Source: a virus
DNA: 46,517 bases
Virus record (IMG/VR): IMGVR_UViG_3300010885_016202
Location: 1-46,517 of that record
Strand: one strand, 5' to 3'
Shown: in pieces, positions 1 to 8,431 of the stretch
Numbering within the stretch: the first letter of the stretch is position 1
How the letters are laid out: each line of letters starts with the position of its first letter
The notes under the pieces: model-generated
Seen by the model: the letters and a program-made list of their open reading frames with translations, nothing else
Told to the model about the DNA's origin: nothing
Database searches by the model: none
Translations under genes and position numbers: made by a program

Positions 1-266
1 CCCTGCTCCGCAAGAGCAGCCAAGCCAGCAGCGACAACGCTACGTGGCGGCGTACCCAAACGATACTTGCTGGTCACTTGACCCTTCGTGTTCTGATGTG
101 AGTTGCTGTAAATGCAGAACCCCTCAGAACGTAGGCGTGCTACCACACCACGGACAGAGTTTGTGCTTGAAAAGCCAAACCGGGTACGAATCTGACTAGC
201 AGTCATTTCCTGGCCCGAGCGAAGTGCTGAAAGTACGCGGTCGGTCTTTGTTGCAGTTAAAGTCAT
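1..266 (-). CDS. Winged-helix/HTH DNA-binding-like protein, partial
   Basis: The reverse strand reads from ATG at 266 to the window edge without a stop (88 codons), beginning MTLTATKTDRVLSALRSG. The helix-rich pattern, with a segment TASQIRTRFGFSS followed by SVRGVVARLRSEGF, looks like a helix-turn-helix or winged-helix domain such as those that bind DNA; this is inference from the pattern. It lies just downstream of a strong sigma70-type promoter with GGAG before the start, so it is probably expressed early. The C-terminus is outside the window. Confidence 0.7.
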   Translation of the reverse strand, partial: MTLTATKTDRVLSALRSGQEMTASQIRTRFGFSSTNSVRGVVARLRSEGFCIYSNSHQNTKGQVTSKYRLGTPPRSVVAAGLAALAEQ

Positions 267-326
267 ATTATCAATCTCCAATATTAAAAGTATCAATCAA
301 ACCGGTTATCAATTAACCGTATCATC

Positions 327-355
327 AATATACAGCAAACAGACTATTCTGTCAA
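327..355 (-). promoter_or_regulatory. Sigma70-type promoter for the leftward HTH gene
   Basis: On the minus strand TTGACA (355-350) is separated by 17 nt from TATATT (332-327), about 60 nt upstream of the start codon at 266. An AT-rich stretch lies upstream of the -35 box (356-390). The match to the host sigma70 consensus suggests an early promoter. Confidence 0.8.
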
Positions 356-385
356 CTATATTTTCAAACTATATTTTTGTATAGT

Positions 386-472
386 TTAAATTTCTTCTTG
401 CCAAGTGTAATCACCAAGACATAACACTTTAGCAATATACCGAGATGTGATTGTGTCTCGCAGGATCTGCAT
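386..472 (-). CDS. Possible 28-aa small protein
   Basis: The minus strand has an ATG at 472 and a stop at 386, encoding MQILRDTITSRYIAKVLCLG and eight more residues ending in QEEI. It follows the gene ending at 488 by 15 nt, so it could be the last gene of that operon. The ribosome binding site is weak (AAGATCACTG before the ATG). I do not recognise it; only its composition and position support it. Confidence 0.35.
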   Translation of the reverse strand: MQILRDTITSRYIAKVLCLGDYTWQEEI

Positions 473-487
473 CAGTGATCTTAATTT

Positions 488-670
488 TCAAGCGACAGAT
501 TTCTGTGAGTCACCGTCCAAGACAGATTCTGCCCAATCCATCCAATCTATTTCTTCAGAGTCTAAGCGAAACCCAAACATATATTTGTGCTGAAGATCTT
601 TACGCTTAGCTTGGATAGCAGCCAAACCTTCGCTGAGTGTTGGAAGTGAATATTGTTTAACGGTCATCAT
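488..670 (-). CDS. Hypothetical protein, 60 aa
   Basis: Short acidic protein beginning MMTVKQYSLPTLSEGLAAIQ with a Trp/Asp-rich segment near the C-terminus (EEIDWMDWAES). A GGAG motif touches the first available ATG at 676, so the ATG at 670, six bases further on, is the likelier start. It lies in a leftward run of small genes. Function unknown. Confidence 0.7.
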   Translation of the reverse strand: MMTVKQYSLPTLSEGLAAIQAKRKDLQHKYMFGFRLDSEEIDWMDWAESVLDGDSQKSVA

Positions 671-701
671 TTTCATCTCCAGATTAATATCTTATTTATA
701 A

Positions 702-947
702 TCACTCAGCTTGTTTCTTTAGAAACTCAAGTTCGCCAAGGACTTGATTTAAATCAGATGCATGTAATTCTTCATCAAGCATCTTAATCATGTCTAATAC
801 TCGAACCTGAAGAAGATTTAGTTCATCAATAATAGGATCAACAAACTCATCATTGAACATGCTTGAAAGTTCATTATCACGTTCACGATTAGTGACAACG
901 ATGACCACACAATTATAGAGGCTATTTAATTCTTTTTTAGTAAACAT
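702..947 (-). CDS. Hypothetical protein, 81 aa
   Basis: Small acidic, probably helical protein (MFTKKELNSLYNCVVIVVTN at the N-terminus, EELHASDLNQVLGELEFL near the C-terminus). Its start shares one base with the stop of the upstream leftward gene (TAATG junction at 947), so the two are translationally coupled. No family recognised. Confidence 0.75.
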   Translation of the reverse strand: MFTKKELNSLYNCVVIVVTNRERDNELSSMFNDEFVDPIIDELNLLQVRVLDMIKMLDEELHASDLNQVLGELEFLKKQAE

Positions 948-1363
948 TATGCTGCTCGTACACTATCATAACTGACACCCTGCGTATTCAGTTCGCAGAA
1001 TCTTTTAAAGTCTTCCCAAGAACCTTCGAACATACTTCTAGAAGGCTGGTTCATGTCTATGACTTTAACCGAGTTCTCATACACATGATACTCATAGTCT
1101 TGGCCACACTCTCGCGTATCAATCGAATATAAGTATACGTTATAGGGTTTTGTTTTTAGCCCAGCGACGATGCTAGCAGCCATGCACTCAATACCATTTG
1201 ACCCATCAGGTGAGGTTAAAATCTTAGCAAGTTCTAGACCATGGCCCGAAGGGTATCCATCATACTGTCTATAGATATTGACGATAGGCTCTGGATCCTT
1301 ACTCAGTACGTATACGTTATAAGGTTCTGTTTTATAAACAATTGTAAGTGAGCGAGTACCCAT
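947..1363 (-). CDS. Conserved phage hypothetical protein, 138 aa
   Basis: Begins MGTRSLTIVYKTEP and contains IVNIYRQYDGYPSGHG, a pattern I associate with a small conserved phage protein family of unknown function. Two internal segments resemble each other (KTEPYNVYVLSKD near residue 11 and KTKPYNVYLYSID near residue 71), and so does the DNA that encodes them, suggesting an internal duplication. It is coupled to both neighbours through one-base start/stop overlaps (TAATG). Role unknown. Confidence 0.8.
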   Translation of the reverse strand: MGTRSLTIVYKTEPYNVYVLSKDPEPIVNIYRQYDGYPSGHGLELAKILTSPDGSNGIECMAASIVAGLKTKPYNVYLYSIDTRECGQDYEYHVYENSVKVIDMNQPSRSMFEGSWEDFKRFCELNTQGVSYDSVRAA

Positions 1364-1548
1364 TAGATTGCACCGTATGTTTTGTAGAAATCGACTCGAG
1401 GCATTGCATGTAAGAACACGCCAGGATTAAGCGCTTCAAGCTTATCCGCATGTCTTAGGGCAACTTGCAAGTAGTTGTATTGCTTACTACCAGGAAAAAT
1501 CTTCCCAGTATTCATGTTATAAATCACGTATGATTTTGTACTCGTCAT
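1363..1548 (-). CDS. Hypothetical protein, 61 aa, first gene of a leftward operon
   Basis: Reads MTSTKSYVIYNMNTGKIFPG onward, ending FYKTYGAI. An in-frame extension back to 1620 exists, but those 24 codons lie in the repeated promoter-leader (-35 at 1607-1602, -10 at 1584-1579), so they cannot all be transcribed from it. AAGGA lies 7 nt before the ATG at 1548, which supports this start. First of a coupled leftward run of three genes. Function unknown. Confidence 0.75.
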   Translation of the reverse strand: MTSTKSYVIYNMNTGKIFPGSKQYNYLQVALRHADKLEALNPGVFLHAMPRVDFYKTYGAI

Positions 1549-1578
1549 CTTCGTTTCCTTTTCGTTCATCATGTATAC

Positions 1579-1607
1579 ATTATGACGCATAGTGGAATTA
1601 AATGCAA
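1579..1607 (-). promoter_or_regulatory. Repeated TTGCATTTAAT promoter, copy A
   Basis: TTGCAT (1607-1602), 17-nt spacer starting TTAAT, then CATAAT (1584-1579). The surrounding 70-80 bp, including an upstream CTTGATTT block and a downstream ATACATGATGAA leader, match the plus-strand copies at 30.1, 30.8 and 39.2 kb. It drives the leftward genes at 702-1548. Confidence 0.8.
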
Positions 1608-1671
1608 GAACTATAATCATTTAGAAATCAAGCAGTTACATTTTTTGTGATAACTCGTTGATTTTGCTTGA

Positions 1672-1679
1672 AATAAATA
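1672..1679 (+). promoter_or_regulatory. Candidate T4-type late promoter
   Basis: AATAAATA, one base off the T4 late consensus TATAAATA, lies 27 nt upstream of the structural gene at 1706. In T4 such elements are recognised by gp55 and gp33 with the gp45 clamp. The position before a virion-type gene supports the call. Confidence 0.55.
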
Positions 1680-1705
1680 CTAGAATACCGTATAATAAGG
1701 ATAGA

Positions 1706-2236
1706 ATGATGGGCGCACCTGTTACACAACCAACAGATCTTAACTTCTTATCACCGTTAGGCTTTAAATTCGCTATAAAGAAGTTGCCAAATTTCAACTA
1801 CTTTGTACAGAGTTTTGACTTTCCTCGGCTGATGCTCAACAGAACAAATGATATCCAGACACCATTTAACAAAGTGATTGTCCCAGGAGATCACTTGACC
1901 TTTGACGAGTTCTCTGTTACATTTAAGATTGACGAGAACATGGCGGGCTACTTTGAATTGTATGATTGGATTGTAGGTATTGGTAAACCTGATAACTTTC
2001 AACAGTATGCCAATCTTGCAAGCGCAAGTGCTATGAGTGGCGAGGGTGTGATAGTAGATGCTACTCTTGTTATTCTTGATAGCGTCATGAGACCTAACAT
2101 TCAAGTTACGTTTTCTGATGTCATTCCTGTATCGATATCAGGATTTACTTTTGATACAACGAATACAGATGTGAAGTATGTGACTGCTACAGCAGAATTT
2201 AAATACAGGGAGTACTCATATACTCGCTTGATGTGA
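1706..2236 (+). CDS. T4-like tail tube/baseplate structural protein
   Basis: 176 aa, beginning MMGAPVTQPTDLNFLSPLGF. The pattern LSPLGFKFAIKKLPNFNYF, then a central FDEFSVTFKIDENMAGYFEL and a C-terminal YREYSYTRLM, resembles tail-tube-like baseplate proteins of T4-related phages (gp19/gp54 fold); I recall this rather than compute it. AAGGA precedes the ATG at 1706, so the in-frame TTG at 1658 is less likely. A late-promoter-like AATAAATA lies upstream, as expected for a virion gene, and it sits directly before uvsY. The exact baseplate identity is uncertain. Confidence 0.6.
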   Translation: MMGAPVTQPTDLNFLSPLGFKFAIKKLPNFNYFVQSFDFPRLMLNRTNDIQTPFNKVIVPGDHLTFDEFSVTFKIDENMAGYFELYDWIVGIGKPDNFQQYANLASASAMSGEGVIVDATLVILDSVMRPNIQVTFSDVIPVSISGFTFDTTNTDVKYVTATAEFKYREYSYTRLM

Positions 2237-2266
2237 TGTTTACATTTATTGATTGAAAGGTTTATT

Positions 2267-2704
2267 ATGAAATTGGACGAGATATACGAGTTGTGGGCTG
2301 ATGACTCTGAAATTAATACAGCGGCAATCGACAAAGAAGCTGTAAAGATTCCTAAATTACACCACAAATACTATAAGATTTTTTCACAAGAACGTTTGAT
2401 GCTTCGTAAACTAGAAACTGACTACAAACAATTGTTTCAGTTGAAGTACGATCATCTTATGGGCACTCTTGATGAAGAGACATTAAAACAAAAAAACTGG
2501 CGGCCCAATCCGCGGAATATTCTCAAGTCAGATATTCCTATGCATATCGATGCCGACAATGATATTATTACGCTTACTCTTAAAATTGCAATGCAAAAAG
2601 AAAAATGCAGTTTGTTAGAGTCTGTTATTAAGAATATTAGTGAGCGTGGATACATCGTTAAGAATTACATTGACTGGCAACGATTCACTAGCGGCGGCAC
2701 ATGA
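2267..2704 (+). CDS. uvsY: UvsY-like recombination mediator
   Basis: 145 aa, starting MKLDEIYELWADDSEI after AAAGG. The C-terminal ISERGYIVKNYIDWQRF closely resembles the end of T4 UvsY, where a similar RGFAIKHI...MRAF segment occurs. In T4, UvsY helps load the UvsX recombinase onto gp32-coated single-stranded DNA. Length fits the family (T4 137 aa). Its stop overlaps the uvsW start by 4 nt, the standard T4-like pairing. Confidence 0.88.
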   Translation: MKLDEIYELWADDSEINTAAIDKEAVKIPKLHHKYYKIFSQERLMLRKLETDYKQLFQLKYDHLMGTLDEETLKQKNWRPNPRNILKSDIPMHIDADNDIITLTLKIAMQKEKCSLLESVIKNISERGYIVKNYIDWQRFTSGGT

Positions 2705-4146
2705 CAGACATTCTACGCATCTTAAAAGTAAATGAAACACATATCAAGATTGAATGTGAAGCATCAGTGGCTTACGAGCTATCTGACTATTTTACCTTTA
2801 TGGTGCCTAACGCCAAGTTCCATCCGCTTTATCGTAATAAAATCTGGGACGGCAAGATACGTCTTTACAATGTAATGAATAAACTGCTCTATGCAGGGCT
2901 GCTAATGAATGTCTTGGCATTTGCTCGCAGTCGAGAATATCACGTTGAGTTTCTATCTGAATTCAACGACACCGAGTTCTCATTACAAGAAGCAAAAGAG
3001 TTTATCAAAGGTCTTTCATTGCCTTTTGAAGCAAGAGACTATCAAATCGAAGCACTTGCTCATGCAGTACGCAAAAGTCGTGCCATGTTGTTATCTCCTA
3101 CAGCATCTGGCAAATCTCTAATTATATATTCTATTGTACGTTACTATGAGCAACGTACACTCATTATTGTGCCTACCGTATCCTTGGTTAGTCAAATGGC
3201 GTCTGACTTTGAATCATATGGATATAAGGATAGCATATACAAAATTACATCTGGTGTAGAGAAACCTGTAGAAGAAGAACTTGTAATCTCTACGTGGCAA
3301 TCTATTTACAAGATGCCTAAAGCATGGTTTCAACAATTCAAAGTAGTCATTGGTGACGAGGCACATTTGTTTAAAGCAAAGAGTCTTACGTCAATCATGG
3401 AAAAGTTATCTGCTTGTAAGTATCGCTTTGGATTCACAGGTACTCTAGATGGCACTGAAACAAATAAACTAGTGCTTGAAGGTTTGTTTGGGCCTGTTAA
3501 ACGAGTTGCATCAACAACTGATCTTATTGAACAAAAACATCTTGCTGATCTTAAAATTAAAATACTGTTGTTAAAATATCCTGATGATACACGCAAGCAG
3601 AACAAAGGTAATGACTATCCTCAGGAGATTGATTTCATTGTACGCAATGCAGCACGCAATAAATTTATCAAAAATTTGTCTTTAAGTTTAACCGGAAATG
3701 TGTTATTATTGTTTCAATACGTTGAGAAACATGGCAAGGAGTTGTATGCCATGATACATGATCCATCAAATGAACGCAAGATATTTTTTATCCATGGCGG
3801 CGTTGATGGTGATGAGCGTGAAGCAATTCGTAAGTTAGTAGAGACTGAAAAGGACGCAATCATCATTGCATCTTCTGGTACGTTTTCTACTGGTGTAAAT
3901 ATTAAAAACCTACACAACATTATTTTTGCTTCACCAAGTAAATCTAAGATCAAAACGTTACAGTCTATTGGTCGTGGGTTACGTATCTCAGAAACAAAGG
4001 ATAACGTAACACTATTTGATATTGCTGATGATTTGTCTTGGAAGACAAAACGAAATTATACGCTTGAACACTTCAAAGAGCGTATGAAGATATACGCTGA
4101 AGAAGGCTTTGATTATAAAATATATAATATTGATTTGAAAGGATAG
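2701..4146 (+). CDS. uvsW: UvsW-like DNA/RNA helicase
   Basis: 481 aa superfamily 2 helicase. Walker A is in LLSPTASGKSLIIYS (about residue 131), the DEAH-type Walker B in VVIGDEAHLFKA (about 217), a SAT-like FGFTGTL about 246, and the motif VI segment SIGRGLRIS near 423. T4 UvsW is about 500 aa, unwinds R-loops and branched DNA, and helps switch from origin- to recombination-dependent replication. The start overlaps the uvsY stop (ATGA). Confidence 0.93.
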   Translation: MTDILRILKVNETHIKIECEASVAYELSDYFTFMVPNAKFHPLYRNKIWDGKIRLYNVMNKLLYAGLLMNVLAFARSREYHVEFLSEFNDTEFSLQEAKEFIKGLSLPFEARDYQIEALAHAVRKSRAMLLSPTASGKSLIIYSIVRYYEQRTLIIVPTVSLVSQMASDFESYGYKDSIYKITSGVEKPVEEELVISTWQSIYKMPKAWFQQFKVVIGDEAHLFKAKSLTSIMEKLSACKYRFGFTGTLDGTETNKLVLEGLFGPVKRVASTTDLIEQKHLADLKIKILLLKYPDDTRKQNKGNDYPQEIDFIVRNAARNKFIKNLSLSLTGNVLLLFQYVEKHGKELYAMIHDPSNERKIFFIHGGVDGDEREAIRKLVETEKDAIIIASSGTFSTGVNIKNLHNIIFASPSKSKIKTLQSIGRGLRISETKDNVTLFDIADDLSWKTKRNYTLEHFKERMKIYAEEGFDYKIYNIDLKG

Positions 4147-4148
4147 GC

Positions 4149-4526
4149 ATGGACGAATACGAATACATTTTACTTAAACTAGTTACTGCCGAAGTTATAA
4201 TCGGTAGGTTAGATGCTTTAGGTGATGATGATATTATTTTAGAATATCCAATGCTTATCAATTACGTTGGCAATCCAGTGACGGGTGAAACCCGAATATA
4301 CCTTACCAATTATAATCCATTTTATCGTGCCGACAAGCAGTTGTATATACGCCGTAAGCATATTGTGTTTGATTCGCCAGTGGATGATGAGTACGTTGAT
4401 TTCTATGAAAGATACGTAACTCGATATCTTAGTAAACTAAATCCGGATGACGTTACTGAAGATGAAAGCGAAGATGATGATTACCTATCTTCGTATCAAA
4501 TGGATGCTAATACAAGTATTAATTGA
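4149..4526 (+). CDS. Hypothetical protein between uvsW and gene 55; Sm-like?
   Basis: 125 aa. The N-terminal part (LLKLVTAEVIIGRLDALGDD then IILEYPMLINYV) has the strand and turn pattern of an Sm/LSm-like barrel, and IRRKHIVFDSPVDDEYVDFYE resembles proteins found in this position in other exo-T4 phages. The last 30 residues are highly acidic. It starts 2 nt after the uvsW stop. The Sm-like fold is inference; function unknown. Confidence 0.75.
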   Translation: MDEYEYILLKLVTAEVIIGRLDALGDDDIILEYPMLINYVGNPVTGETRIYLTNYNPFYRADKQLYIRRKHIVFDSPVDDEYVDFYERYVTRYLSKLNPDDVTEDESEDDDYLSSYQMDANTSIN

Positions 4527-4583
4527 AATCCGACAAGTCGATTATACAGATAATTTTTAAAATGTCAAGTGAAAGGATCATAT

Positions 4584-5131
4584 ATGTCTGAAGAAAAATC
4601 AAAAAAGCACTACGTAGACAATAAAAGCTTCTACGCTGCCTTAATAAAATATAAAATAAAAAGAAAGAAGCAGAAGGTTGCGGTCTTCCTACACCCCAGA
4701 TTCCTGAAGATATTGGCAAGTGTATCTTTCAAATTGCTACTCGACTAGCATCAAAAGGTAATTTTGTAAATTATTCCTATAAAGATGAGATGATTTCTGA
4801 TGGAATAGAAAATTGTATTAACTATATGCATAACTTTGATCCTGAAAAATCAAATAATCCATTTGCATATTTTACCAGAATCATCTATAATGCATTTATT
4901 CTGCGTATTCAAAAAGAGAAGAAGCAGACATATATCAAATACAAGACGATGGAGAATACGATTCTATCTGGCGATTCATATGAATACCAAGATATGGACA
5001 ATCCTATCATGCAGGACGTTAATGTGAATGATAACATGAATTCGTTTGTAAAAGATTATGAAAAGAAATTGAGTGAAAAGAAACTACCAAAGAAGGTAGG
5101 TATAGAATTGTTTGTAGAGGGTAATGAATGA
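4584..5131 (+). CDS. 55: Late sigma factor gp55, with an apparent frameshift
   Basis: The first frame (ATG 4584, stop 4746-4748) starts MSEEKSKKHYVDNKSFYAAL, like T4 gp55 (MSETKPKYNYVNNKELL). The -1 frame, open from 4655 to 5131, carries the rest: EDIGKCIFQIATRLASKGNF, then YSYKDEMISDGIENCINYMH, FDPEKSNNPFAYFT and RIQKEKKQTYIKYK. Adding one A to the A-run at 4658-4662 would join them. gp55 is the T4 late-promoter sigma factor and binds the gp45 clamp through its C-terminus; here the tail VGIELFVEGNE is a plausible clamp motif. This gene is essential in T4, so a sequencing error or recoding is likelier than true loss. Overlaps gene 47 by 4 nt. Confidence 0.85.
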
Positions 5132-6195
5132 AAATTGCTTTGATTACTGATCAGCACTTTGGTGTGCGTAATGACAGTCCTGTGTTCCATGATTATTTTG
5201 AAAAGTTTTATAAAGAGTTTTTCTTTCCGTACTTGGAATTAAATGGTATCACTGAGATCATTGATCTTGGCGATACGTTTGACCGTAGGAAGTATATTAA
5301 CTTCTATTCGCTAAGTCGTGCAAGAAAGTATTGGTATGACGTTATTAAAGACTCTAATAAGTATCATCTAACGTCACTTGTTGGCAATCATGTGATTCCG
5401 TATAAGAATACGCTGTCAATCAATGCGCTTGATCTTCTTCTAAACGAATATGATGGCTGTGTGCGTAATGTGTCAGCACCTGAAGTCATCACTTACGATG
5501 GATGTCAGATTATGATGGTGCCATGGATATGTGAAGACAATTACGATGATACTATGAAGTTGATTAATGAAACAACAGCACAGGTTACATTCGGACACCT
5601 TGAATTGGGTGGGTTTGAAATGTACAAAGGTGCTGTGCAACACGAAGGCATGGACTCTTCTGTATTCTCAAAGTTTGATGTAGTATGCTCAGGGCACTAT
5701 CATCATAAGTCATCTCGTGGTAATATCAACTATCTGGGTTGTCCATATGAAATGACTTGGTCAGACTATAATGATACCAAAGGGTTTCATGTCTTTGATA
5801 CAAAAACAAGACAGTTGACATTTATAGAGAATCCGTATAGAATGTTTCATAAGTTTGTCTATGACGATAGCAACAAGACCTTGAATGAAATAATCGAACA
5901 AGATTTTTCTAAATACAAGAATACTTTTGTTAAAGTTATTGTTAAGACAAAAAACAATCCGTATTGGTTTGATTTACTAATTGATAAGTTAGAAAAGTCG
6001 GATACGGTGAACATACAAGTGGTAGACGACAATTTGAATCTCAATCTTGAATCTGATGATAGTATCATTGATGAAGCAGAAGATACATTGACCATCTTGC
6101 ACAAGTACGTAGACAATCTAGAATTGAATACAGACAAAGCAGCTCTAGACGGATTGTTGAGATCGCTATATGAAGAGGCGCTTAGCGTAGAATGA
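5128..6195 (+). CDS. 47: gp47, SbcD/Mre11-like nuclease subunit
   Basis: 355 aa (T4 339). Calcineurin-like phosphoesterase motifs: DQHFG near residue 8, DLGDTFDRRK near 48, GNHVIPYKNT near 88, FGHLELGGF near 151 and CSGHYHHKS near 189. The usual GNHD motif reads GNHV here, an oddity; the Asn and His that act in catalysis are kept. With gp46 it resects DNA ends in recombination-dependent replication and degrades host DNA. Overlaps gene 46 by 4 nt. Confidence 0.93.
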   Translation: MKIALITDQHFGVRNDSPVFHDYFEKFYKEFFFPYLELNGITEIIDLGDTFDRRKYINFYSLSRARKYWYDVIKDSNKYHLTSLVGNHVIPYKNTLSINALDLLLNEYDGCVRNVSAPEVITYDGCQIMMVPWICEDNYDDTMKLINETTAQVTFGHLELGGFEMYKGAVQHEGMDSSVFSKFDVVCSGHYHHKSSRGNINYLGCPYEMTWSDYNDTKGFHVFDTKTRQLTFIENPYRMFHKFVYDDSNKTLNEIIEQDFSKYKNTFVKVIVKTKNNPYWFDLLIDKLEKSDTVNIQVVDDNLNLNLESDDSIIDEAEDTLTILHKYVDNLELNTDKAALDGLLRSLYEEALSVE

Positions 6196-7907
6196 TTTTA
6201 TTTAAAAAAGTTCGTTGGAAAAACTTACTTAGTACTGGAAATACTTTTACAGAAGTTGAACTTACCCGATCACCAACAACGCTTATTATAGGCGAGAATG
6301 GTAGCGGTAAGTCGACCTTTATTGAAGCGATTTCCTTTGCTTTGTATGGCAAACCATTCAGAAAAATAAACAAGCCGCAACTTTGTAATACCATTAATAA
6401 TAAAAGTATGGTTACTGAGATTGAATTCAGTATCGGGTCAAAAGAATATTTGATTCGGCGTGGATTAAAACCTGCGCTGTTTGAAATCTTTCTTGATGGA
6501 ACAATGCTCAATCAAGAAGCAGCGTCAAAAGATTATCAAGAGATTTTAGAGAAGAATATTCTACGACTAACACACAAGTCGTTCTCACAAATCATCACAC
6601 TAGGATCGTCTACATTCATTCCGTTTATGCAACTCCCTGCACAAGCACGTAGAGAATTCATTGAAGATCTATTAGACATTCAAATCTTCTCTACAATGAA
6701 TATTCTTTTAAAAAATAGAATTCAAACAAATAGAGATGCCGTGCAAGTATGTACAAGCAACATTGCTTTGTGTCAGCAAAAAATTGAACTAAGTAAGAAG
6801 CATATCGATTCACTCAAACAGAACAATGATGAGATGATTGAGATGAAGCAGACTCTAATCAATGAGCATGCTGCTATGGTGCTTGATGCTCAGGAAAAGG
6901 TTGTTGTGATTAATGCACAGATAACTGATTTGCTTGCAAACACAACAGAACAAGATAAGGTTTCTAAGAAATTAAAAAAAGTTGTGATGCTTTCAAATGA
7001 ACTACAATACAAATTAGAAGATGTTCATAAGCACATCGATTTCTTTGAGAATCATGACAATTGCCCTACATGTACACAACAAATTGATTTTACATTTAAA
7101 GAGTCTACGTTAGTACAACGTAAAGACAAAAGTGGAGAAATTGCTAACGCATTACAACAGTTGATGACTGAGCAAAATGATCTATCACAAAAACTAGATG
7201 TCATTACGAGTATCAACACACAAATATCTGGATTGCATGCTGAGATCACAGATAACAATAACAAGATACGCTTGTATACTCGTTATATAGACGCAGTACA
7301 AAAAGAAATTGGTGCACTAACAAATCAAACATTGCAAATTGAAGCAGATGCATCAGAACTCAATGCGGCAAAGGTTGAGTTAAAGCAACTTGAGAAAGAA
7401 CAAGAAACATTGACAACCGAAAGAACTTTGCTAGGTACTGCTGCAACGCTATTGAAAGATGGCGGTATCAAGACAAAAATCATTAAGCAGTATATTCCTA
7501 TCATGAATAAACTGATTAATAAGTATCTAGCAGCGATGGATTTTTTTGTGCAGTTTGAATTAGATGAAAACTTCAATGAGAAGATCAAGTCAAGATTTCG
7601 TGATGAGTTCACCTATGCATCATTCTCTGAAGGTGAGAAGATGCGTATCGATTTGAGTTTGTTATTTTGTTGGCGCGCAGTGTCTAAGTTACGTAACAGC
7701 GCAAGTACAAACTTGTTGATCATGGACGAAGTGTTTGATAGTTCACTTGATGCATCAGGCACAGAAGAGTTCTTTAAGATCCTTAGTGGTATCACAGCAG
7801 ATACTAATGTGTTTATCATCAGTCATAAAGGTGATCAACTCATGGACAAGTTCACTAACATTATTAAATTTGAGAAAGTAAAAAACTTCAGTCAGATTGC
7901 CTCGTAG
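6192..7907 (+). CDS. 46: gp46, SbcC/Rad50-like ATPase subunit
   Basis: 571 aa SMC-like ATPase. Walker A is in IIGENGSGKSTFIEA (about residue 33). Two coiled-coil arms flank a CPTC zinc hook (about residue 292). The ABC signature is ASFSEGEKMRID and Walker B is LLIMDEVFDSSLD, both in the C-terminal quarter. Partner of gp47 in the end-processing nuclease complex. Length is close to T4 gp46 (560 aa). Confidence 0.95.
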   Translation: MILFKKVRWKNLLSTGNTFTEVELTRSPTTLIIGENGSGKSTFIEAISFALYGKPFRKINKPQLCNTINNKSMVTEIEFSIGSKEYLIRRGLKPALFEIFLDGTMLNQEAASKDYQEILEKNILRLTHKSFSQIITLGSSTFIPFMQLPAQARREFIEDLLDIQIFSTMNILLKNRIQTNRDAVQVCTSNIALCQQKIELSKKHIDSLKQNNDEMIEMKQTLINEHAAMVLDAQEKVVVINAQITDLLANTTEQDKVSKKLKKVVMLSNELQYKLEDVHKHIDFFENHDNCPTCTQQIDFTFKESTLVQRKDKSGEIANALQQLMTEQNDLSQKLDVITSINTQISGLHAEITDNNNKIRLYTRYIDAVQKEIGALTNQTLQIEADASELNAAKVELKQLEKEQETLTTERTLLGTAATLLKDGGIKTKIIKQYIPIMNKLINKYLAAMDFFVQFELDENFNEKIKSRFRDEFTYASFSEGEKMRIDLSLLFCWRAVSKLRNSASTNLLIMDEVFDSSLDASGTEEFFKILSGITADTNVFIISHKGDQLMDKFTNIIKFEKVKNFSQIAS

Positions 7908-7915
7908 GAAATATT

Positions 7916-8431
7916 ATGCCCATACTCACTCTAGTACATCACGACGATCCTATTCTTCGAACAGCGCTTGAACCTTTTGACTTTGCTAATCCTCCTACTG
8001 ATCCTGTACAGTTAGCAAAGGATCTTACAGAGACAATGATTCAAAACAAAGGATTAGGGCTTGCTGCAAATCAATGTGGATTGCCTTATAGAATGTTTGT
8101 TCTTACAGGACAGCAAGTTCTAGCATGTTTCAATCCAAAAATAATTGATACATCAACTACAACTGTTCTTCTTGATGAGGGGTGCTTGAGTTATCCCGGG
8201 CTTGCTATTAAAATTAAACGACCTAAGATGATACGAGTGCGGTTCACCATGCCCAATGGACAAACAGTTACACAAAAGTTTGATGGCATAACAGCGCGGT
8301 GTTTTTTACATGAACTTGATCATCTAGATGGCGTTCTACATATTAGTCGAGCAAACCCATACCACAAAGAGAAAGCAATGAAGATGCAAAAGGCTTATAA
8401 AAAGATTATGGAGAGAATGAAAAAACTATGA
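7916..8431 (+). CDS. def: Peptide deformylase
   Basis: 171 aa with all three family motifs: GLGLAANQCG (about residue 44), EGCLSYP (about 88) and HELDHLDG (about 131), which supply the Cys and two His metal ligands and the catalytic Glu. It removes the formyl group from nascent bacterial and phage proteins. Phage-borne copies are common in marine myoviruses. The start follows gene 46 by 8 nt and the stop overlaps the next gene by 4 nt. Confidence 0.95.
   Translation: MPILTLVHHDDPILRTALEPFDFANPPTDPVQLAKDLTETMIQNKGLGLAANQCGLPYRMFVLTGQQVLACFNPKIIDTSTTTVLLDEGCLSYPGLAIKIKRPKMIRVRFTMPNGQTVTQKFDGITARCFLHELDHLDGVLHISRANPYHKEKAMKMQKAYKKIMERMKKL

Noticed and set aside
1658-1705. In-frame TTG start that would add 16 residues to the tail-like protein
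   Set aside because: It runs through the late-promoter-like AATAAATA and has no ribosome binding site, while AAGGA precedes the ATG at 1706.
2298-2304. CTGATGA hammerhead core in uvsY
   Set aside because: No stem II or stem III can be formed around it, and it lies within a well-conserved coding sequence.
4655-4670. Programmed -1 frameshift site in gene 55
   Set aside because: The frame reads ATA AAA AGA, which is not an X XXY YYZ heptamer; a missing A is the simpler reading. The frameshift itself is kept as a finding.
7325-7612. Long antisense frame opposite gene 46, and similar frames opposite other core genes
   Set aside because: They lie fully within strongly supported genes, lack ribosome binding sites and look like translated complements.
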